From Planctomycetaceae bacterium (GTDB taxonomy: Bacteria; Planctomycetota; MHYJ01; SBBU01): a stretch of 28,123 nucleotides of DNA. The stretch lies in assembly GCA_005239585.1 (NCBI GenBank), contig SBBU01000383.1:1-28123 (forward strand), given 5' to 3'. Below, in pieces: positions 23,752 through 28,123 of this stretch. Below the pieces are notes generated by a model. It was not told the DNA's origin and ran no database searches. It saw nothing but the letters and a program-made list of their open reading frames with translations. Positions within the stretch are counted from its first letter, which is position 1; each line of letters opens with the position of its first letter. The position numbers were made by a program, and so were the translations under genes.

Positions 23752-24896
23752 CTCTTTATTACCCGCGTAATTCCTCTTAGCTCCAGCTTCAGCTCCTCCG
23801 GTCGATCAGAGGCGGCATAAGCATCTTCAATTGTAATGAGATCACGATTAATCAGATCGCTAAGCGACTGGTTAAAGACCATGCATCCAAAGTACTTTCC
23901 CTCCGAAATTGCCTTGTAAAGTTCAGAGGTCTTTCCTTTTTGGATCAATTCACGTGTTGTAGGTGTGGCAGACATTACTTCCACGGCAGGTACCATGCTA
24001 GTAAGGTCTCTGGTTGGGATCAGTCTCAGGCACACAACTCCCTCAAGCAACATTGAAAGCTGATCCCTGAGAAATTGGTGTCTGTGTGGAGGGAAGAAAT
24101 TTATTATACGGTCTACTGTTTGCATTGTGTTGTGCGTATGAAGCGTGCTGAAGACCAAGTGACCAGTCTCCGCGGCACTAAGGGCAGCTTCCACCGTATC
24201 TTCGTCCCTCATTTCTCCAAGAAAAATTATATCCGGGCTCTGTCTAAGGACATGCTTTAGCGCCTCTGAATAGCTTGGAGTGTCATGCCCAATCTCCCTC
24301 TGTTGTATCAAGCTCTTCTTCGGTTCAAAAAGATATTCAATCGGATCCTCTATTGTAACAATATGCTTTTCAAAATTCTGGTTTATATATTCCACCATCG
24401 CAGCCAGCGTCGTTGACTTGCCGCTCCCCGCAATGCCTGTAACAAGCACAAGACCTCTCGGGCGTGTAGTTAGATTTTGCAGAGGGTCAGGTGGCAGATT
24501 AAGCTCTGCAAAATCCGGGATTCTAGATTTTACGTATCTGAAGACCAAGCTGCGTCTCCCCATTTGCTTAAAGACGTTAACTCTCATACGAACTGGCTTT
24601 TGTTCTTCTGGCAGCGCCTCCGTTTCCGTCTGCGGTCTGAAACCCTGGACTTGACCATCCGTCTGGCGCATAAGAGTATAAGCAAGATCTACAGCGCCAC
24701 TCTGCTCCAATATCGCCTGAGATGTCTCAGGCACAATCTGACTTATGATATTATCCATTTGTTCAATCGTAATAGGGTCGCCTTGCAACACTTGCATCTT
24801 TCCTGTTACCCGCATCCAAGGGATAGCACCCTCTTTGATAAATATATCGGAGGCATTTGCCTTGACAGCAGTTACCAAAATCTCTTGAAGTGTCAT
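23748..24896 (-). CDS. pilT: PilT/PilU-family pilus retraction ATPase
   Basis: This hexameric cytoplasmic ATPase depolymerises the type IV pilus. The N-terminal PAS-like domain (LQEILVTAVKANASDIFIKE, the ASDIF signature) precedes the RecA-like core. Walker A is GIAGSGKST (154-162), the Asp box IVTIEDPIEY (179-188), Walker B IIFLGEMRDEDT (223-234) and the His box HLVFSTLHTHN (246-256). Residues of about 77-101 form an acidic, Gln/Glu/Pro-rich insertion between strands of the N-terminal domain. The canonical PilT C-terminal AIRNLI motif is not seen, and the end resembles PilU-type members (KYFGCMVFNQSLSDL). It heads an operon with the gspC-like gene and coaX. The pilT versus pilU choice is uncertain. 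Confidence 0.85.
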   Translation of the reverse strand: MTLQEILVTAVKANASDIFIKEGAIPWMRVTGKMQVLQGDPITIEQMDNIISQIVPETSQAILEQSGAVDLAYTLMRQTDGQVQGFRPQTETEALPEEQKPVRMRVNVFKQMGRRSLVFRYVKSRIPDFAELNLPPDPLQNLTTRPRGLVLVTGIAGSGKSTTLAAMVEYINQNFEKHIVTIEDPIEYLFEPKKSLIQQREIGHDTPSYSEALKHVLRQSPDIIFLGEMRDEDTVEAALSAAETGHLVFSTLHTHNTMQTVDRIINFFPPHRHQFLRDQLSMLLEGVVCLRLIPTRDLTSMVPAVEVMSATPTTRELIQKGKTSELYKAISEGKYFGCMVFNQSLSDLINRDLITIEDAYAASDRPEELKLELRGITRVIKR

Positions 24897-25040
24897 CCAT
24901 ACCTATTTAACGACGATATAGGCGCAAAGTCAAACAACTTTCATTCCAAGACCGTTAAACAGATGAATCTAATTAACCTTCTTATTGAAACGAACCAGGT
25001 TGAGCACAAACATTTCAAGGAGTTGAAAGGGTTGAAATAC

Positions 25041-26162
25041 TTAACGGTCGATCTCTCCCAGCACGATGTCAAGAGATCCCAGTGTTGCGATCAAGTCGGC
25101 AACAAGCATGCCCTTGGAAATCTCACCCAAGATGCTTAGATTTATAAAGCTTGGGGCCCTTGTTTTAACTCGTACTGGCTTCTCTGAACCATCTGAAATC
25201 ACATAGAACCCAAGTTCACCGCGAGCGTTCTCAATCCTGACATATGCCTCGCCTTTGGGTGGTTTTATCTTCTTCACTTTGGCCTGGAATGGCCCCTCGG
25301 GAAGACCTTCCATAGCCTGCTTTAATATCTTGCAGGACTCGATCATCTCATCTATGCGTACATAGTATCTATTCCAGTTATCGCCCAAGACCCCTATCCC
25401 GTCCTTACCCAAACAGACATTAAAGTTGAACTTTTCATACCCACAGAATGGCATTGCCTTTCTTACATCATAATTAACACCAGAGGCCCTTAAGATTGGC
25501 CCCGTAAGACCATATCTAATCGCAAGTTCGGCTCTTATGACCCCGATCCCTTTTGTCCTAGTGATGAATATCTGATTGTACGAGAGGAGATCATTATACT
25601 CTTTCACCCTCTTTTCAAATATATTTAGGAAATCATTTGTCATTTCGATGAATTTCTTGTCAACATCAAATGCCACTCCCCCGATCCTGATGTAATTAAA
25701 TGTCATTCGAGCGCCGCATATGTACTCGAATATATTTAATATCATTTCCCTTTCGCGCCAGGCATACAGAAATGGGGTAAATGCCCCCACGTCCAAACCA
25801 TAAGTCCCAAACGCAATCAGGTGACTAGCAATCCTGTTTAACTCGAGCATGATAACGCGGATATACTGCGCCCGCGGCGGAATTTCTAACCCCATTAGCT
25901 TTTCTACAGCAAGCGAACAGCCAAGGTTATTACCCATCGCAGCAATATAGTCCATACGGTCTGTGTAGGGGATAAACTGATCATACGCAACATTCTCGGC
26001 AATCTTTTCAGCACAGCGATGAAGATATCCGATTACAGGAACCACTTCGCTAACGACTTCACCGTCTGTTCTGACCAAAAGTCTTAGCACTCCGTGTGTA
26101 GAGGGATGCTGCGGGCCCATATTGACGAGCAATTCCTGCGTTCGTAGGTCTTTAACTGCCAT
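25041..26162 (-). CDS. nuoD: NADH-quinone oxidoreductase subunit D (complex I 49-kDa subunit)
   Basis: NuoD helps form the quinone site of complex I. The sequence starts with LLVNMGPQHPSTHGVLRLLV and ends with SLDIVLGEIDR, both family hallmarks, and is full length at 373 residues. His23 (PSTHG) and Tyr72 (DRMDY) correspond to the two residues that hold the quinone headgroup in the Thermus enzyme. The nickel-binding cysteines of related hydrogenases are absent, so it is not a hydrogenase large subunit. It lies 4 bases after the cytochrome b C-terminal gene, on the same strand. No nuoB, nuoC or nuoH is adjacent: upstream are cytochrome b genes and 144 bases downstream is pilT. The solitary position is unusual. 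Confidence 0.95.
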   Translation of the reverse strand: MAVKDLRTQELLVNMGPQHPSTHGVLRLLVRTDGEVVSEVVPVIGYLHRCAEKIAENVAYDQFIPYTDRMDYIAAMGNNLGCSLAVEKLMGLEIPPRAQYIRVIMLELNRIASHLIAFGTYGLDVGAFTPFLYAWREREMILNIFEYICGARMTFNYIRIGGVAFDVDKKFIEMTNDFLNIFEKRVKEYNDLLSYNQIFITRTKGIGVIRAELAIRYGLTGPILRASGVNYDVRKAMPFCGYEKFNFNVCLGKDGIGVLGDNWNRYYVRIDEMIESCKILKQAMEGLPEGPFQAKVKKIKPPKGEAYVRIENARGELGFYVISDGSEKPVRVKTRAPSFINLSILGEISKGMLVADLIATLGSLDIVLGEIDR

Positions 26163-26166
26163 TTGT

Positions 26167-27297
26167 CTAAATGTTGTAACCGGGTATATAGATTATGTAC
26201 TTGAGATTAATGGTCCATCGCAAGAGCATTTTGAGCACAAGTCCTGCCATCACGAGCAGGTGCACCACCATCAAACTGTACCTTATCATGCCAAGGTCTT
26301 TATAGAGTTTCTTGAAAACAGTGACTGCCAAAAGCGCTGGCATTACAAGAAAGTAACCAGCGACCAAAATTATTCCGGGGAGTTCCCTCACAATAGGATT
26401 AGTTGGTAAGCCTTGATTTAGGAGCATAACCCAAAAATATTCAGATAGATTCACGTTATTAAGGGAGAGCAACTTATGTTCCGTCCACGGTTCATAGAGC
26501 CCAAAAAAGTTCCAGTTAGGTCCCCTTAGAAATGTCCCCATTATAATAAGCTGAATCCAAAGAATAATAAAACCAAACAGGAAGAGTGTAATAATGAAGG
26601 GCCTCTCCTTAAACGTATAGTAACCGGATCCTTTGGGGTTCCTGTCGCAATAGGGGATCAAGATCAGCCCGCTTATTATCATGCCCGGCAACACAACACC
26701 TGCAATCCACGGATCAAAGTATACAAGCATCTCCTGAAGACCGAGGAAGTACCAAGGCGCCTTGGATGGATTGGGAGTACGCATCGGGTTGGCAGCCTGC
26801 TCCTGAGGGGCTTTAAGACCAATAGACCATATGACGAGTACTACGCTTGCTATTATCATGCAAAGAAATTCGGTCATGACAAGATCAGGCCATACGAGGA
26901 CCCGATCACTCGTCTCTTCCTTTTCAACAGGAACTCCGCCTTTCATCATTCTTTCATCGTTAACGGCTGCCTGCCGGAGTGAAAGCCAAACAAAAAATAT
27001 CGCAATAAAAATCAGGCCAACTATAGGCGCATTATCAGGTTTTGCAGCCTTGTCTTCGTTAAAGAAATTAGGATCGCCAAAACTAAATATTGCAAATGCG
27101 GCAATAAGAACCATTATTATTGTGAAGAACAAAGGCTTTGTCCATACACGATAGAATACGACGGAAAGTGTAAATGCTATCAACATCAAAACAGTGAATA
27201 TTATCGGATCACTTGTTAGCTTATTAACAAGCGATTTGAGTTCGTCTCCTAACCCTACAAATCCAAGATTCAAAGATACAGAACAAAGTCCTTCCAT
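26167..27297 (-). CDS. Cytochrome b C-terminal (subunit IV-like) protein with extra N-terminal helices
   Basis: This 376-residue membrane protein supplies the C-terminal helices of the cytochrome b part of a quinol:acceptor oxidoreductase. The core starts at about 135 and has APWYFLGLQEMLVYFDPWI (180-198) in place of the PEWY quinol-oxidation loop, so the glutamate is replaced by Pro/Ala-type residues. RGPNWNFFGLYEPW is typical of bacterial complexes. About 130 residues precede this core, with three hydrophobic segments (33-50, 56-72, 91-107) and a charged linker that ordinary subunit IV (about 160 residues) lacks. Roughly eight helices are predicted. AGGA lies 5 bases before the ATG, and the gene follows the b6-like gene by 6 bases. 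Confidence 0.85.
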   Translation of the reverse strand: MEGLCSVSLNLGFVGLGDELKSLVNKLTSDPIIFTVLMLIAFTLSVVFYRVWTKPLFFTIIMVLIAAFAIFSFGDPNFFNEDKAAKPDNAPIVGLIFIAIFFVWLSLRQAAVNDERMMKGGVPVEKEETSDRVLVWPDLVMTEFLCMIIASVVLVIWSIGLKAPQEQAANPMRTPNPSKAPWYFLGLQEMLVYFDPWIAGVVLPGMIISGLILIPYCDRNPKGSGYYTFKERPFIITLFLFGFIILWIQLIIMGTFLRGPNWNFFGLYEPWTEHKLLSLNNVNLSEYFWVMLLNQGLPTNPIVRELPGIILVAGYFLVMPALLAVTVFKKLYKDLGMIRYSLMVVHLLVMAGLVLKMLLRWTINLKYIIYIPGYNI

Positions 27298-27303
27298 GTA
27301 TTC

Positions 27304-28098
27304 CTAAAGTGGTCCCGAGATTCCACCATCCTTTCTAACGCGCCAGAAATGCACAGCTATAAGAAAACCAACAATCAGCGGGAAGAATATGCAGTGCAAG
27401 ACATAGAATCTAAGCAGGGTAGCAGCGCCGACAAAACGACCGCCCAGCAGGACAAATCGCGCATCCGATGCGGCATGGATTACCCCCTGATCTCCAACTT
27501 TAAGTACCTCTGATAGCGGCCCTTCATGCCCAGCCACAGGCGTAGCCCGAGCCATATTTGTTCCTACCGTCACAGCCCACATTGCAAGCTGATCCCACGG
27601 CAATAGATAACCAGTAAAGCTAAGAAGTAAAGTTAAGACAAGTAAGATGACACCAACACCCCAGTTAAACTCGCGCGGAGGTTTATATGCGCCAGTCATG
27701 AACACGCGAAGCATATGAAGCCAGACTGTGATTACCATCGCATGCGCTCCCCACCGGTGAAGCTCACGCATGATGCCAAGTGGTACGTCGGCCCGTAGAT
27801 ATGATATGTCATAGTATGCATACTCTGCTGTCGGTCTGTAGTAGAACATAAGAAGAACACCGGTAATTGTCTCAACTAAGAAAAGGAAGAAAGTAAGTCC
27901 ACCCATGCACCAAGTATATTTGAGTCTAAGGCCTGACTTGCGAAGGCGGACTGGATGCAAATGCAACACCACATTCGTAAGCATTACCAAAGAACGATTA
28001 CGTGGTGACGTAGGAGTACCGTGTCTAAATATAGATCGCCAAACTTGGGTATCAATAACGTAATCCCAGAGTTTGCCTACATCACCTTTCTTTGCCAT
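27304..28098 (-). CDS. Cytochrome b6-like subunit of a Rieske/cytochrome b complex
   Basis: This 264-residue protein with four helices binds two b hemes and oxidises quinol. Heme ligands are H114 and H128 ([18 protein letters not shown]) and H235 and H250 ([22 protein letters not shown]). The second pair is 15 residues apart, as in b6 rather than the 14 of cytochrome b of bc1. Cys64 in [14 protein letters not shown] aligns with the b6 cysteine that covalently carries the extra high-spin heme c_i. [16 protein letters not shown] and [14 protein letters not shown] are also b6-like. The gene ends at KDGGISGPL, with the C-terminal half encoded separately. It follows, by one base, the stop of a gene entering from the right. 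Confidence 0.92.
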   Translation of the reverse strand: MAKKGDVGKLWDYVIDTQVWRSIFRHGTPTSPRNRSLVMLTNVVLHLHPVRLRKSGLRLKYTWCMGGLTFFLFLVETITGVLLMFYYRPTAEYAYYDISYLRADVPLGIMRELHRWGAHAMVITVWLHMLRVFMTGAYKPPREFNWGVGVILLVLTLLLSFTGYLLPWDQLAMWAVTVGTNMARATPVAGHEGPLSEVLKVGDQGVIHAASDARFVLLGGRFVGAATLLRFYVLHCIFFPLIVGFLIAVHFWRVRKDGGISGPL

Positions 28099-28099
28099 T

Positions 28100-28123
28100 T
28101 TACGTTGAAGCAGGGTCTATAAA
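28100..28123 (-). CDS. C-terminal end of an upstream gene, possibly Rieske protein (partial)
   Basis: Only the last seven codons and stop are inside the window. They read FIDPAST and TAA, one base before the ATG of the cytochrome b6-like gene. The tight spacing and strand fit an operon in which a Rieske iron-sulfur protein precedes cytochrome b, and such a short hydrophobic-Asp-Pro tail is common in Rieske proteins. The identity is inferred from context only. Confidence 0.4.
   Translation of the reverse strand, partial: FIDPAST

Noticed and set aside
24950..25049. Inverted repeat GACCGTTAA/TTAACGGTC flanking the nuoD-pilT gap
   Set aside because: The 9-bp arms are 82 bases apart, one arm is inside nuoD coding sequence, and no T-tract or related copy was seen. 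This is probably chance.
24477..25139. Plus-strand frame of 220 codons
   Set aside because: It lies antisense over the pilT-like gene start and the nuoD end. Both of those have clear family motifs, and this frame has none.
1..28123. Mobile elements, CRISPR arrays, tRNA genes or prophage
   Set aside because: No transposase, integrase, regular short repeats, cloverleaf or phage structural gene was recognised on either strand.

Overview
The window is a gene-dense, moderately AT-rich bacterial chromosome segment, almost entirely minus-strand. The best guess for its source is a deep-branching, uncultured Planctomycetota-like bacterium. The supporting traits are a zinc-ribbon L28 with a planctomycete-like N-terminal half, a b6-type split cytochrome b complex, FecR and zf-HC2 anti-sigma proteins, and a type IV pilus/type II secretion gene set scattered over several small operons. 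This placement is inferred from protein style, not from a marker-gene comparison. No tRNA, rRNA, CRISPR array, IS element or prophage was seen.

Layout from left to right. 1-548 holds a decayed HDOD/GAF-like remnant and a GC-rich hairpin. 549-5625 is a regulatory/envelope block: a secreted metzincin-like protease with an IPT/TIG domain, an ECF sigma factor translationally coupled to a very unusual FecR anti-sigma protein carrying about ten CxxC zinc knuckles, and a second zf-HC2 membrane protein with no sigma partner. 5788-8127 is pilM-pilN-pilO. rpmB (plus strand) diverges from pilM and converges on a coiled-coil/PAS gene, which follows rsmD and an overlooked 34-residue membrane ORF. A GT4 glycosyltransferase (plus strand) meets pepA tail to tail.

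10701-15698 is a second pilus operon (PilP-like fusion, secretin, pepA), driven by a near-perfect sigma70 promoter that leaves almost no 5' leader. 15699-16166 holds that promoter, an adjacent palindrome and a possible broken small gene. 16167-21782 is a tightly coupled operon, comEC - small membrane protein - purF - TIM-barrel isomerase - hldD-like epimerase. Its ComEC keeps the channel domain, but the metallo-beta-lactamase domain has lost its metal ligands. 22073-24896 is pilT-like - gspC-like - coaX, each overlapping the next by 4 bp. 25041-28123 is a respiratory operon: the end of a probable Rieske gene, cytochrome b6-like, an N-terminally extended subunit IV-like protein, and a solitary nuoD.

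Together the genes describe a diderm cell with a type IV pilus and DNA-uptake machine (PilM/N/O/P/Q/T, ComEC, GspC-like), heptose-type surface sugar metabolism, quinol-oxidising electron transport and an ECF-controlled envelope response. The observations most worth following are the ECF/FecR/zinc-knuckle locus, the dead ComEC nuclease domain, the near-leaderless pilus promoter and the b6-like cytochrome with a candidate heme c_i cysteine next to a lone nuoD.
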